A stretch of 64,000 nucleotides of DNA from DAOUJH01 sp965248955. Its GTDB lineage: Bacteria > Chloroflexota > Dehalococcoidia > Lucifugimonadales > QGNO01. A program made the position numbers and the translations under genes. The notes under the pieces were generated by a model. It saw nothing but the letters and a program-made list of their open reading frames with translations. It did not search any database and was not told where the DNA came from. Positions 18,227 to 26,755 of this stretch are shown here, one piece after another. The stretch's first letter is position 1; the number at the start of each line of letters is the position of its first letter. The stretch lies in NCBI GenBank assembly GCA_965248955.1, contig OZ252212.1, forward strand, positions 248,001 to 312,000. Reading direction: 5' to 3'.

Positions 18227-18805
18227 ATGGATAAGACCAGCGTAGTAACGCCTGAGAGGTTTTCAAGCGGATTGACATACAAAGACTACATTGCTCAGAT
18301 AAAAGTGAACAGCGACCGGTTTGAGCAGTTTTATCAGACCGTGGAGGTCTCCCAGGACGACGCGGACTTCTTCAAGAAGGCTGTGGAGGCAGGAGTCACC
18401 AAGATGCTGGTCCTAGGCGAGGACTGGTGCCCGGACGTATTCAGGGGCATGCCGGTCATGGCCCGCATCTCAGAAGCCTCCGGCATGGAGATACGGGTCT
18501 TCCCTAGAGATGAGAACCTGGACATCATGAACGAATTCCTCAATCAAGGTGAGTTTCAGTCCATCCCCACCGTGGTTCTCTATACCAAAGACCATGGCTA
18601 CCTGGGTCACTGGATTGAGCGCCCTGCAAAGGCAAATGAAGAGCGGACGCAGATAGAGGCTGAGGTCAGGCAAGAGATGTCCGGCGCCTCTGATGAAGAG
18701 ATCCGTGCTGAGATCCGTGAGCGTACTACAGCCCGCTACCCGGCATGGCAGCAGGAAAGCGTCAAAGAGATGCGCCAGCTCATATCAGATAAAGCTGGCA
18801 TCTAG
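18227..18805 (+). CDS. Thioredoxin-fold family protein
   Basis: A 192-residue cytoplasmic protein of the thioredoxin superfamily. The active-site region reads LVLGEDWCPDVFRG with only one cysteine (68), so it lacks a CxxC redox pair. The cis-proline position follows in SIPTVVLYTKDHG. The C-terminal third is helical and charged. Relatives are annotated as thioredoxin family proteins of unknown role. ATG 18227 follows AAGGAGGG. The open frame 70 codons upstream crosses the divergent promoter region and is not used. Confidence 0.75.
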   Translation: MDKTSVVTPERFSSGLTYKDYIAQIKVNSDRFEQFYQTVEVSQDDADFFKKAVEAGVTKMLVLGEDWCPDVFRGMPVMARISEASGMEIRVFPRDENLDIMNEFLNQGEFQSIPTVVLYTKDHGYLGHWIERPAKANEERTQIEAEVRQEMSGASDEEIRAEIRERTTARYPAWQQESVKEMRQLISDKAGI

Positions 18806-18823
18806 TGCGTAGCCGTGTCCCCG

Positions 18824-20203
18824 TCACCACTCTGTAGCCCCCGCGGATGCGGTGGGAATGGAGCTGAACGCTCGCTGCACCACCTCCGGCAATGCGGGGT
18901 GAACGTAAATCGACTGGGTAATGGCGTCGGTGGTTAGGCGCAGCCTCATCGCGTTTGCCACCTCTTGAATGAGCGCTGAGGCATCGGTGCCCATTATATG
19001 GCACCCCAGTATCTGGTTCGTCTCAGGGTTAGCGATTACCTTCACGAAGCCGTCCTTGTCTTCAATGGATGCGCCATAAGCCGTGTCATAGTAGCGGTAT
19101 CTCACCGCTACGTGTGGGATGCCGCGTTCCCTTGCCGCCTGCTCGGTTAGGCCAACACCCGCAACCTGCGGTGAGGCGAAAATAGCGTGCGGCATACCGT
19201 AATAGTCCACGGGGACCTTGTTGTCCGGGTTGAACATATTGTTGGCGGCATGCGCCGACTCCAGATTGGCCGAGTGCTTCAGCAGATAGCGGCCCACTAT
19301 ATCGCCCAGAGCCCATATTCCCTCTACGTTCGTCTCCATATACTCGTCGGTCCTGACGTAGCCCCGCTCGTCCACCTCCACGCCGGTCTTGGCGGTCTCC
19401 AAAATGTCCGTGTTTGGAATGCGGCCGGCGGCCAGCAGCAGCACGTCGCATTCCACCTCATCCCCTTTGTCCGTCTCTATCCGCATAGCTTCACCGGACT
19501 TGGAAACCCCGGCTATTCTTGTATTGAGGAGAACGTTGAACCTGTCCGCATATATCTCAGTAAAGCGCCTCGATATCTCGGCATCCTCTTCCCGAACCAT
19601 GGCCCCGGAACGGACTAGGAAAGTTACCTCCGTACCCAGCGAGCCAAAGAAATGCCCCATCTCTGCTGCTATATATCCCCCGCCGACTATCACCATGCGC
19701 CGCGGCTGAGCCGGCAACCGCATAGCGTCGTCGGACGTATAGTAAGGCACGCTCTCCAGAACCGGGATATTGGGTACAAGCGGCCGGGTCCCCGCCGATA
19801 TCAACACCGTTTCCCCCCTTATCCACTCTCCGTTTACCTCCACGGTCTTATGCCCCACAAACCGGCCGACTCCTTTGTATACGGTAGTGTTAGGCTGACT
19901 TCTATTTGCCTCCTCTATCTGTCTCGCCTCTTCGTCTATGCCTTCAAACGTGCGCTTCACTATGAACGGCCAATCCACCGACTCCACGCTGGCCTTGATG
20001 CCGAATTGGCCGGCCTTAGTTATCGTCTCCATCACGTCGGCCACGTGAATGAGCATCTTGGACGGAATGCAACCCCGGTTATGACACGTCCCGCCAAACG
20101 GTCCTTCCTCCACGATCGCCACGGAAAGACCGTTCTCCGCGGCTTCAATAGCCACGTCCAGGCCGGAACCCGTCCCAATAACAACCAGATCAAAAGCTTT
20201 CAT
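18824..20203 (-). CDS. Pyridine nucleotide-disulfide oxidoreductase
   Basis: FAD- and NAD(P)-dependent class I disulfide reductase, 459 aa. FAD-binding GTGSGLD occupies 10-16 and the redox pair is Cys40/Cys45 in GGTCHNRGCIPSK. The NAD(P) site VIVGGGYIAAEMG is near 174 and the FAD ribityl motif is IWALGDI. The catalytic His-Glu pair sits in VHPALPEVVQRAF near the C-terminus. It is close to dihydrolipoyl dehydrogenase, mycothione reductase and MerA. No 2-oxoacid dehydrogenase genes are adjacent, so the low-molecular-weight thiol or other substrate cannot be named. Confidence 0.85.
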   Translation of the reverse strand: MKAFDLVVIGTGSGLDVAIEAAENGLSVAIVEEGPFGGTCHNRGCIPSKMLIHVADVMETITKAGQFGIKASVESVDWPFIVKRTFEGIDEEARQIEEANRSQPNTTVYKGVGRFVGHKTVEVNGEWIRGETVLISAGTRPLVPNIPVLESVPYYTSDDAMRLPAQPRRMVIVGGGYIAAEMGHFFGSLGTEVTFLVRSGAMVREEDAEISRRFTEIYADRFNVLLNTRIAGVSKSGEAMRIETDKGDEVECDVLLLAAGRIPNTDILETAKTGVEVDERGYVRTDEYMETNVEGIWALGDIVGRYLLKHSANLESAHAANNMFNPDNKVPVDYYGMPHAIFASPQVAGVGLTEQAARERGIPHVAVRYRYYDTAYGASIEDKDGFVKVIANPETNQILGCHIMGTDASALIQEVANAMRLRLTTDAITQSIYVHPALPEVVQRAFSSIPTASAGATEW

Positions 20204-20375
20204 TAAAATGCCTCCTCCATTCCCATATTCCCAGCTTCACCTGCATGCCCTACTCCTATAGACTACCTTTGGCGAGTTGATTCTCCAAGCATAGCCCGCC
20301 TGAGGCCTGAGGCAGGTCATTTCATCTGCGGCCTGATTTGCCATTGAATGCGACCAACGTGAGGAGACCCTTGAG

Positions 20376-21404
20376 ATGAGAATAGCCATGCTGACCGGAG
20401 GCGGCGACGCACCTGGGCTTAACGCCGCAATCAGAGCCGTTGCCAGGGCAGCTCTCCATAGAGAATGGGAGGTCTTGGGTATCCGGCAAGGGTGGTTTGG
20501 ACTCATCAAACCGGACACTGTACCAGTTACGCGCGACACCGTTAGCGGCATCTTGCCTCTGGGCGGCACCATCCTAGGCACATCCCGCACCAATCCATAC
20601 AATCGCCCGAATGGAGCTGCCACGGTCATTGAAAACATCAAACGCCTCGGCATAGACGCGCTGATCCCAATTGGGGGCGACGATACCCTGGGAGTAGCCC
20701 ATCGCCTTTCCCAGGAAGGGGTTTCCCTGGTTGGCATTCCCAAAACTATAGATGGCGACATCTCAGGCACGGACTACACTATCGGCTTGGATAGCGCCGT
20801 AAGCGAGGTGATGAGGGTCCTTGACAGGTTGCACCCCTCGGCGGAGGCTCACCATAGAGTGATGGTGGTAGAAGTCATGGGCCGCAATGCGGGCTGGTTG
20901 GCCGTCTTAGGAGGCATGGCGGGGGGAGCGGATGTCATCCTGGCTCCTGAGATTCCCTTAACCGTGGAAGACGTCTGCGACCGGCTGCGCCGTAGGCACG
21001 AAGAGTCCGGCAGAAACTTCAGCATTGTGGTTGTGGCTGAAGGCGCTGTTCCCAGAGAATTGAGCAGCCAGGTGACCTCTGATGCGGCCACGGACGAGTT
21101 TGGACATATAAGGCTGGGGGGAATAGGTCACCGGCTGGCCCCTGAGATAGAAAAGCGCACCGGCTACGAGACCCGAGTCACCGTGTTGGGCTATCTACAG
21201 CGAGGCGGCCCTCCCACAGCCTTCGATCGCATCTTGGCCACGCGGCTGGGAGTCACTGCGGTACAGGAAGTAGCGGCAGGCAACTTCGGCAAGATGGTAG
21301 CGCTGAAGGGCAACGAGATAGTAACCGTGCCCCTGGAAGAATCCGTCTCTACCATGCGTACCGTCGACAAGGCGCTGCATGAGATGAGCCGTCTATTCCT
21401 ATAG
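20376..21404 (+). CDS. pfkA: 6-phosphofructokinase, likely PPi-dependent
   Basis: Phosphorylates fructose 6-phosphate. The 342-residue PfkA-type fold has MLTGGGDAPGLNAAIR, the phosphate-donor loop IGGDDT (100-104) and the catalytic PKTIDGDI (122-129). Asp103 and Lys123 occupy the positions that are Gly104 and Gly124 in the E. coli ATP enzyme. Asp/Lys there is the signature of pyrophosphate-dependent PFKs, so PPi is the more likely donor and the reaction would be reversible. GAGGAG precedes the ATG. It is divergent from the flavoprotein gene. Confidence 0.92.
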   Translation: MRIAMLTGGGDAPGLNAAIRAVARAALHREWEVLGIRQGWFGLIKPDTVPVTRDTVSGILPLGGTILGTSRTNPYNRPNGAATVIENIKRLGIDALIPIGGDDTLGVAHRLSQEGVSLVGIPKTIDGDISGTDYTIGLDSAVSEVMRVLDRLHPSAEAHHRVMVVEVMGRNAGWLAVLGGMAGGADVILAPEIPLTVEDVCDRLRRRHEESGRNFSIVVVAEGAVPRELSSQVTSDAATDEFGHIRLGGIGHRLAPEIEKRTGYETRVTVLGYLQRGGPPTAFDRILATRLGVTAVQEVAAGNFGKMVALKGNEIVTVPLEESVSTMRTVDKALHEMSRLFL

Positions 21405-21528
21405 GGACGTATCCACCGGCTGTTCGGCAGCTGACATCGAGGCATACGAGCTACTGTAGCAGGGCCCCCACTCATCCTAAAGGAGCACACTTCACTTGCT
21501 CTCCCTTGCCCGTATGTCGTTCCACCGC

Positions 21529-21557
21529 TTGACTATCCACAGGGAGACGGCTATCTT
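21529..21557 (+). promoter_or_regulatory. Promoter of the dehydratase pair
   Basis: TTGACT and TATCTT spaced by 17 bases, about 55 bases before the ATG at 21613, which has AAAGGAG in front. It would start a transcript covering both MaoC/FAS1-like genes and ending at the terminator near 24270. Confidence 0.5.
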
Positions 21558-21612
21558 CCTACCTCAGTATATGAGATGCCATGTTTAGATATGCCATGAA
21601 AGGAGCAGTTGC

Positions 21613-22791
21613 ATGGTAGAAACGCAAACCAATTCCGCAGATCTGCAAGGGTTCATTGAAGACAGCAAACAGCTCATTGGACAAGAAGCGCCGGACATTG
21701 CTCAAGGCGTTAGGCAAGCCGATTGGTCCTCCATCCAGAGGTTCTGCGCCGCCCTTGGCGACAAAAACCCCCTCTACAACGACACCGCCGGTGGTGTAGG
21801 CACTTCTTACAACACTTTGATAGCGCCGCCCGCCTTCATCCTATCGGTTCGCACACCCGACTCCGGCGCCGCCTACGAACGGAAGGCCTACGGACTGCGC
21901 CGTTTCAGCATCCGCGCCTCCGCCGAGTGGAGCGATGTCATCCGCATGGCGGAGCGTCTGGTCAGCGACCTTGAAGTTACCACCGTGCGGGAGGGCGGCA
22001 ATTGGGGTGACCGGCCCACTGCTGAGGTGGACTCTAAGGCCACCTATCGCACCTTGAACGGCTCCGTATTTGCCACGGCCACCGGTACGGCGGCCCTGGT
22101 GCCCTACCAGCTGGGTGACCCGCTCATCCTGGACAGGGATATCCATAGGTTCTCGGAGGATGAGGTCCGGCGCCTCGAAGACGACTTGGACGCCGTACCT
22201 CCACATCGCGGTGAGGTGCCCCTCTACTGGAACGAGGTAAACGTGGGCGATAAGGTGCCCACTTTGGTCAAAGGCCCCCTCTACTACAATGAGCTGGCGG
22301 CTTGGCGGCTCTTGGAGCACAAGCCAGCCGCCATCGATCTGGGCGTAGTCGCCCATCGAACGGTGGTGGAGCGGCCCGGCAGAATCACCGTCAACCCCAG
22401 CACCCAGTGGCCCTACTTTGACGTGGAACAGGCCTACGGAGACATCCTGTCCGCCCAGGCACTCGGCTTCAAAATGCCCGTCTCCAAAGGCCTGATGAGA
22501 TTCGCCTGCGCTGCCCAGCTCCTCTCCAACTGGATAGGCGACCTGGGCTTCCTCCGCAAACTGAATGTTGACCTCCCCAATCACTTTTGCTATCAAGACA
22601 CCATGTGGCTCTCCGGAGAAGTGGTCAAGAAATACAAAGAGACCGTGGGATCAGAGGAGTACCACGCCCTGGACATACGCGTCTCAGGCCACAACCAGCT
22701 GGGCGAGACGCTGGTGGACGGTACAGCCGTAGTCTATCTGCCGGAGAAAGGATTCCTGGTTGGCCTTCCCGTGGGAGACCCCTGGTGGTAG
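21613..22791 (+). CDS. MaoC/FAS1-like dehydratase, subunit 1
   Basis: A 392-residue protein of the FAS1-like dehydratase / MaoC hotdog superfamily. The N-terminal half contains ALGDKNPLYNDTAGG followed by IAPPAFIL, the usual hydratase D-x-NP...IAPP pattern. The C-terminal half is a second hotdog repeat (RFACAAQLLSNWIGD, then VSGHNQLGETLVDGTAVVYLP). Such proteins hydrate or dehydrate acyl-CoA thioesters. The downstream gene is a paralogue with the same two-repeat layout, so they may form a heteromeric enzyme. The CoA substrate is unknown. Confidence 0.8.
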   Translation: MVETQTNSADLQGFIEDSKQLIGQEAPDIAQGVRQADWSSIQRFCAALGDKNPLYNDTAGGVGTSYNTLIAPPAFILSVRTPDSGAAYERKAYGLRRFSIRASAEWSDVIRMAERLVSDLEVTTVREGGNWGDRPTAEVDSKATYRTLNGSVFATATGTAALVPYQLGDPLILDRDIHRFSEDEVRRLEDDLDAVPPHRGEVPLYWNEVNVGDKVPTLVKGPLYYNELAAWRLLEHKPAAIDLGVVAHRTVVERPGRITVNPSTQWPYFDVEQAYGDILSAQALGFKMPVSKGLMRFACAAQLLSNWIGDLGFLRKLNVDLPNHFCYQDTMWLSGEVVKKYKETVGSEEYHALDIRVSGHNQLGETLVDGTAVVYLPEKGFLVGLPVGDPWW

Positions 22792-22832
22792 AGGCAGATA
22801 GAACTACAGGAATCGATGAGGAGAACAACCCC

Positions 22833-24215
22833 ATGACCATGCCACAGCAAGAGGAACGTACATTTGAAAGCTTAGTCAACGAATTCCGGGAAAGGTCCAG
22901 GGCCATGATTGGCCATGAGCTGCACGCGGAAGAGATCAGCTCTCCTAGGCTCACCCAGCCCTTCGACGAGTCCGGCCCGCCGTACAAGAGCTTCGGGATT
23001 CTGACCGAGACCGATATCAAGGCTTACGCCAAGAGGATCAGCGACGATAACCCCCTCTATACGGATAGGGAGTACGCCAAGAACGGCCCCTACGGCTGTA
23101 TCATTGCCCCTGGCACCGTACTCCTCACGGCTCGCGCCGGCCTCTGGCACGGAGCCCGCCGCGAGGGCGGAGGCGGCTATCCCGTCCTGAACTTCCACGC
23201 CGGCTCGGCGCTGGAGTTCTTCGACGTGATCCGCGTTGGCACAGGCTTCAAAGGCCTGGCCAGGGCGCATGAGATGATCGAAAAGCCGGGAGCCAGGGGC
23301 GGTCAGATGTTCGTCCTCACCACCGACGCCTACTACTGGGACAGGCGCGGCGACCTACTGGGCAAGAACTACGGCACCGTGATCATGATCCCGCGTGAAG
23401 AGCTGGGCGCGGGCAGAGTCATGCCAGTGGAGCGTCTTGGCGAAAGGATGATGTACGATCGCAGCGTGTCCAAATACAGCAAGGAAAAGGTGGACGAAGC
23501 CATAGACCTTATGAGCAAAGGCGCCAACCGCAGAGGCAAAGAGGTCCTCTACTGGGAAGACGTAAAGGAAGGCGACAAGCTGCCCGCCTGGGTGTTGCCC
23601 CCCTGGACGGACCAGGACTACGGCGGGCCCGGGGGAGGTAGCATCCGGCGCGGTCCCGTCAGATGGTACCACTTTGAGGAAGGGCACTGGATAGTGCGGC
23701 ATGGCAAGATAGGAAGCGGCGCAGAGGAAGGCTGGGCCTTCACTCACCCGGTGTCACGCTGGCCCTGGAGCGCCGCCGACGAACATGGCGACGCCCTCAT
23801 GGCCGCCTACCGCGGCCAGTCCCTACCCTTCGACAATGGCGTCCAGCGCGGGCAGATCCCCCAGGGACTGATCAGCAACTGGATGGGAGACCACGGCTTC
23901 ATCCGCAAGCTCCAGGTCGCCGTGCGCCGGCCCATGTATTACGGCGACCTCGGCGTCTACACCGCGGAGGTGGTCAAGAAGTTCCAGGACGTCCAGAAAG
24001 GCGAAGATGGCCCCGGCGCCGTCCCAGAGGAATGCACATACCACGCCGTGGGCATCAAGCTGGAAGGACGTAACCAGGTGGACGAGATCCACCTTCAGGG
24101 TTCGGCCGTAGTCTACCTTCCCTCCAGAGAGGGAGGAATGGTCCAGTTGCCTGTTCCACACTTGGCGAAGCCCCCCGCCGTCCCCTACGAGACTTTTTAT
24201 CGCGGCTGGTTCTAG
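22833..24215 (+). CDS. MaoC/FAS1-like dehydratase, subunit 2
   Basis: A 460-residue paralogue of the preceding gene. The N-terminal hotdog has ISDDNPLYTDREYAKNG and GCIIAPGTVLL. The C-terminal half repeats the pattern seen in subunit 1 (QGLISNWMGDHGFIRKL, then KLEGRNQVDEIHLQGSAVVYL). It starts at ATG 22833 behind GATGAGGAG. The open frame reaching back to 22587 overlaps subunit 1 in another frame and is not real. A strong terminator follows the stop, closing the two-gene operon. Confidence 0.8.
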   Translation: MTMPQQEERTFESLVNEFRERSRAMIGHELHAEEISSPRLTQPFDESGPPYKSFGILTETDIKAYAKRISDDNPLYTDREYAKNGPYGCIIAPGTVLLTARAGLWHGARREGGGGYPVLNFHAGSALEFFDVIRVGTGFKGLARAHEMIEKPGARGGQMFVLTTDAYYWDRRGDLLGKNYGTVIMIPREELGAGRVMPVERLGERMMYDRSVSKYSKEKVDEAIDLMSKGANRRGKEVLYWEDVKEGDKLPAWVLPPWTDQDYGGPGGGSIRRGPVRWYHFEEGHWIVRHGKIGSGAEEGWAFTHPVSRWPWSAADEHGDALMAAYRGQSLPFDNGVQRGQIPQGLISNWMGDHGFIRKLQVAVRRPMYYGDLGVYTAEVVKKFQDVQKGEDGPGAVPEECTYHAVGIKLEGRNQVDEIHLQGSAVVYLPSREGGMVQLPVPHLAKPPAVPYETFYRGWF

Positions 24216-24227
24216 AGTTCCTTTGTG

Positions 24228-24269
24228 AATAAAAGAGGTGCAGCCATAGCTGGCTGCACCTCTTTTATT
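24228..24269. terminator. Bidirectional intrinsic terminator
   Basis: A perfect 19-base inverted repeat (24228-24246 with 24251-24269) with a TAGC loop. The outer stem is A-rich on one side and T-rich on the other, so it gives a hairpin with a U-tract in either direction. It ends the dehydratase operon and could also stop minus-strand transcription leaving dnaN. Confidence 0.9.
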
Positions 24270-24287
24270 TTCTAACCTCTATCGCCT

Positions 24288-24436
24288 TATGTCATGCTGA
24301 GGAGTCGGTCAGTCCCCCTCGCCCTAGAACCACCCCGCCGACGAAGCATCCCACGGACGCACCCCCCATCGCCTTGCCCGCTTGCCAGGGGGTAGTCCGG
24401 CGGCGGCGGGGCCTTGCCCGTCTGTCCCCCTACCCC
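24288..24436. repeat. Dispersed-repeat debris downstream of dnaN
   Basis: The stretch has no gene. It begins with GTCATGCTGAGG and later CGAAGCATCCCAC, two halves of a dispersed element type that is common between bacterial genes, and then becomes C-rich, including one CCCTACCC octamer at 24428. Confidence 0.4.
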
Positions 24437-25588
24437 CTACCATTGCACAAACATGGGCATGACCACGTGCACGTAGCTCCGCTCACTGGACGAGCCGTTG
24501 CTGGACACAGGCTTGATGACTCCGGGGCTCGACGGCGTGGTGGTTTCCAGCGCAACCTGCTCTGAACTCAGCACGGCGAGGACGTCGGTAAGATACTTGC
24601 TGCTGAAAGCAATCTTGGCCTCTTCCCCGTCTATGGTGGCGTCTATGATGCCTGTGTTGTCGCCAAGCTCTTCAGCCCGCGCCGATATGATCACTTTGCC
24701 CGGACTGCCCTCTGAACCCGGCAACGCCTGGATCCGCACGATGCCGCTTCCATCTCTAGCGAAGATGGAGGCCGTCCTTATAGCGCGACTGAAGTCGCTG
24801 AGCGACATAACGCTGCGTGTACTGTGTGTTTCAGGGACTAACTGGTTGTAGTTGGGGAACTTACCCTGCACAAGCTGCGATACCAGCTCAGCGTTCTTGA
24901 GCTTGAACAGTATCTGGCTTTTTTGAGGAGTTATCGTGAATTCCACAGGGTCTTCCTGATCCGAAAGAAGACGCTGCAGCTCACTTAGAGTGCGCGCCGG
25001 AATGATGCAGTCCACCGGCTCCGCAACGGGCGACGCCAGGTTTGCCGTCTGTACGGCCAGGCGGAATCCGTCGGCTGCGGCAAGGGTAACGCTGTCGCCT
25101 TCCATCTCCAGCTTCACGCCGGTGAGCACAGGCCGTGAATCTTCCGTAGCTGCGGCAAACACTATCTTATCAATAGCGTCTCGCAACACCTTGGCCTCTA
25201 TTGAAACCCCTACCCCATCCTCTACCGTGGGAATGGGAGGAAACTCCTCGGCATCGGTGCCAAGAATCCTACCCTCAAAGCGGCCGGAAGTAAGCTCTAT
25301 TCCCAGGGGTTTCGGCGTTAGTCTCACCTCTATCTGGTCCTCTGGAAGAGAAGTCACAAAATCCGTAAGGAGGCGGGCCGGGACGGTTACCGACCCGCCG
25401 TCCTCAACCTTGCCGCCTATCCAGGTTGTTATGGCAATCTCCAAGTTGGTAGCCGTAAGCTTGATACGGCCTTCCTCCGTGGTCATGAGAACGTTTTGCG
25501 TGACGGGAAGCGTACTGCGCGTAGCCACAGCACGACCTACGGTGTTGAGCGCTTTGCTGAGATTTTCCTGCAAACAAGTGAAACGCAT
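24437..25588 (-). CDS. dnaN: DNA polymerase III beta sliding clamp
   Basis: Ring-shaped processivity factor of the replicase. The 383-residue protein has the three-domain beta layout, starting MRFTCLQENLSKAL and carrying AADGFRLAVQTANL, RLLSDQEDPVEF and GKFPNYNQLVPE. The C-terminal VMPMFVQW corresponds to the usual MPM-R-L end in the clamp's own protein-binding pocket, slightly extended. The gene stands alone; dnaA, recF and gyrB are not adjacent, so it does not mark the origin by itself. Confidence 0.95.
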   Translation of the reverse strand: MRFTCLQENLSKALNTVGRAVATRSTLPVTQNVLMTTEEGRIKLTATNLEIAITTWIGGKVEDGGSVTVPARLLTDFVTSLPEDQIEVRLTPKPLGIELTSGRFEGRILGTDAEEFPPIPTVEDGVGVSIEAKVLRDAIDKIVFAAATEDSRPVLTGVKLEMEGDSVTLAAADGFRLAVQTANLASPVAEPVDCIIPARTLSELQRLLSDQEDPVEFTITPQKSQILFKLKNAELVSQLVQGKFPNYNQLVPETHSTRSVMSLSDFSRAIRTASIFARDGSGIVRIQALPGSEGSPGKVIISARAEELGDNTGIIDATIDGEEAKIAFSSKYLTDVLAVLSSEQVALETTTPSSPGVIKPVSSNGSSSERSYVHVVMPMFVQW

Positions 25589-25618
25589 AGATGAGTACCT
25601 TTGAGAAGAGTTGTCAGT

Positions 25619-25647
25619 ATTTTAGAGTCGTGGGTTACAAGCGTCAA
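25619..25647 (-). promoter_or_regulatory. dnaN promoter
   Basis: Minus-strand TTGACG and TAAAAT with exactly 17 bases between them, giving a leader of about 24 bases to the ATG at 25588. This is one of the clearest sigma-70-type promoters in the window. Confidence 0.7.
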
Positions 25648-25798
25648 TGTAGTTGTGGACACTTTTGGGTTATGAAACACGGGTGACACCCTTGATGTTC
25701 TGGCCGAAAGAACAACCAATAGAGAGGAAGCCACCACCACCTGCACGGTGGCGGCAAGAGGCGTGATCCAGGCACACCTACAGTGAGGAGGACTCTAG

Positions 25799-26239
25799 CT
25801 AGCTAACAATTACGGTGCCCGTCATGCCCAGCGTTTCATGGGGGGTACAGACCAATTCAAACACTCCGACCTGGTTAATCGTTATGTCCTCAGTTACCTT
25901 CTCGCCGGCGTTGATGAAGATGTCAATTCCAAGTTCCGACAACGTAAACGTATGGAACTCGGTGGGCACGTTGAAATCCAACGTGTAGGTCTTGCCCAGC
26001 TCCAGATCAAGCGTGTCCGGAATAAAAACATACGGGCTCTCGCCGTGGACGACGCTTAGGAGCTCGCCGCTTCCATCGGGTTGAGTGGGAGCAGCCGAGG
26101 GCGTGGGCGTAGGTGTGGCTGGAGGTGGTGTCGGGGTGGACGTTGGCTCAGGGCTGCCTCCACCGCAGCCGGAAGCTCCAGTAGCTATCAATGATGCCGC
26201 AATGAGCAGCCCAAGTATGGATGCAGTCTTAATACGCAC
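25799..26239 (-). CDS. Cupredoxin-domain lipoprotein
   Basis: A 146-residue exported protein. The hydrophobic signal sequence ends at a lipobox-like GASGC (Cys 25). A Thr/Pro-rich linker (about 30-53) follows, then a cupredoxin fold. Type 1 copper ligands are recognisable as His96 (EFHTF) and Cys131, His134 and Met139 in CTPHETLGM. It is likely an extracellular electron carrier or copper-binding protein tethered to the membrane. It is monocistronic with its own promoter. Confidence 0.85.
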   Translation of the reverse strand: MRIKTASILGLLIAASLIATGASGCGGGSPEPTSTPTPPPATPTPTPSAAPTQPDGSGELLSVVHGESPYVFIPDTLDLELGKTYTLDFNVPTEFHTFTLSELGIDIFINAGEKVTEDITINQVGVFELVCTPHETLGMTGTVIVS

Positions 26240-26286
26240 GAACCCTCCCGAATTTGTCTATAGAGGCTATAGGTTAGATTGCTCTA

Positions 26287-26316
26287 ATTATCACAATCAT
26301 TGGCTGGGGGTGTCAA
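26287..26316 (-). promoter_or_regulatory. Promoter of the cupredoxin gene
   Basis: Minus-strand TTGACA (perfect) and GATAAT with an 18-base spacer, about 48 bases before the ATG at 26239. GGGAGGG lies just before the start codon region. Confidence 0.6.
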
Positions 26317-26333
26317 CCCATATACTGTGAGAC

Positions 26334-26561
26334 TTAGCTGGTTCGCTTGATTTCCAGAGCCTCGCCCGGCGCCAAAGCAACACGGCGAACGTTGATGCCC
26401 AGCTTCAGCAGCCAGTACCCCAGGGTAGCCTTGCTAACGCCGAGTTGAGCTGCGGTAGCAGTGAGCCCGTGCTGGTTTATCAGTTCTGGAAGCAACCGCT
26501 CCAGGGGTTGATTGTTATGAGATGCCTCTACTTGTGTCATCAATTTAGTCTTTCTAGCCAT
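26334..26561 (-). CDS. Small helix-turn-helix protein
   Basis: A 75-residue protein made of a helical N-terminus and a clear HTH: LTATAAQLGVSKATLGYWLL (about 33-52), like Fis-type or transposase-type recognition helices, with a short basic tail. AAGGGGGAG precedes its ATG. The unusually AT-rich DNA upstream carries two ATAC/GTAT palindromes, so it may be an autoregulator and may control the divergent dedA gene. That role is inferred. Confidence 0.65.
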   Translation of the reverse strand: MARKTKLMTQVEASHNNQPLERLLPELINQHGLTATAAQLGVSKATLGYWLLKLGINVRRVALAPGEALEIKRTS

Positions 26562-26583
26562 CTACTCCCCCTTTAGAGGTGAA

Positions 26584-26612
26584 ATGATAGCCACCATCTC
26601 AATATTAGTCAA
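26584..26612 (-). promoter_or_regulatory. Promoter of the small HTH gene
   Basis: Minus-strand TTGACT and TATCAT with a 17-base spacer, about 23 bases before the ATG at 26561. It lies in an AT-rich patch unlike the surrounding DNA. Confidence 0.65.
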
Positions 26613-26619
26613 GAAAGGT

Positions 26620-26666
26620 TATACGTTTCGTATTGAACATTTCTCATACTTTGTTAAGAAAAGTAT
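26620..26666. promoter_or_regulatory. Two ATAC/GTAT palindromes, putative operators
   Basis: ATACG-TTT-CGTAT at 26621-26633 and ATACTTT-gttaaga-AAAGTAT at 26646-26666 share outer half-sites. Both lie between the promoters of the small HTH gene and dedA. This is the placement expected of binding sites for the adjacent regulator. Confidence 0.45.
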
Positions 26667-26709
26667 AAGACAATACATAGAATAGCGCCAAGGTAGCGGT
26701 CATTTAAGT

Positions 26710-26739
26710 TTGACTGGTCTAGCAGAAGCTTGGTAAATT
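26710..26739 (+). promoter_or_regulatory. dedA promoter
   Basis: TTGACT and TAAATT with an 18-base spacer. Transcription would begin near 26746, leaving about ten bases before ATG 26756. No Shine-Dalgarno sequence fits there, so translation may be close to leaderless. Confidence 0.55.
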
Positions 26740-26755
26740 ATCTGGGCAATCTCCC

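Noticed and set aside
24437..25588. dnaN as a marker of the replication origin
   Set aside because: dnaA, recF and gyrase genes are absent, and the polar octamer keeps the same orientation on both sides, so no origin is implied here.
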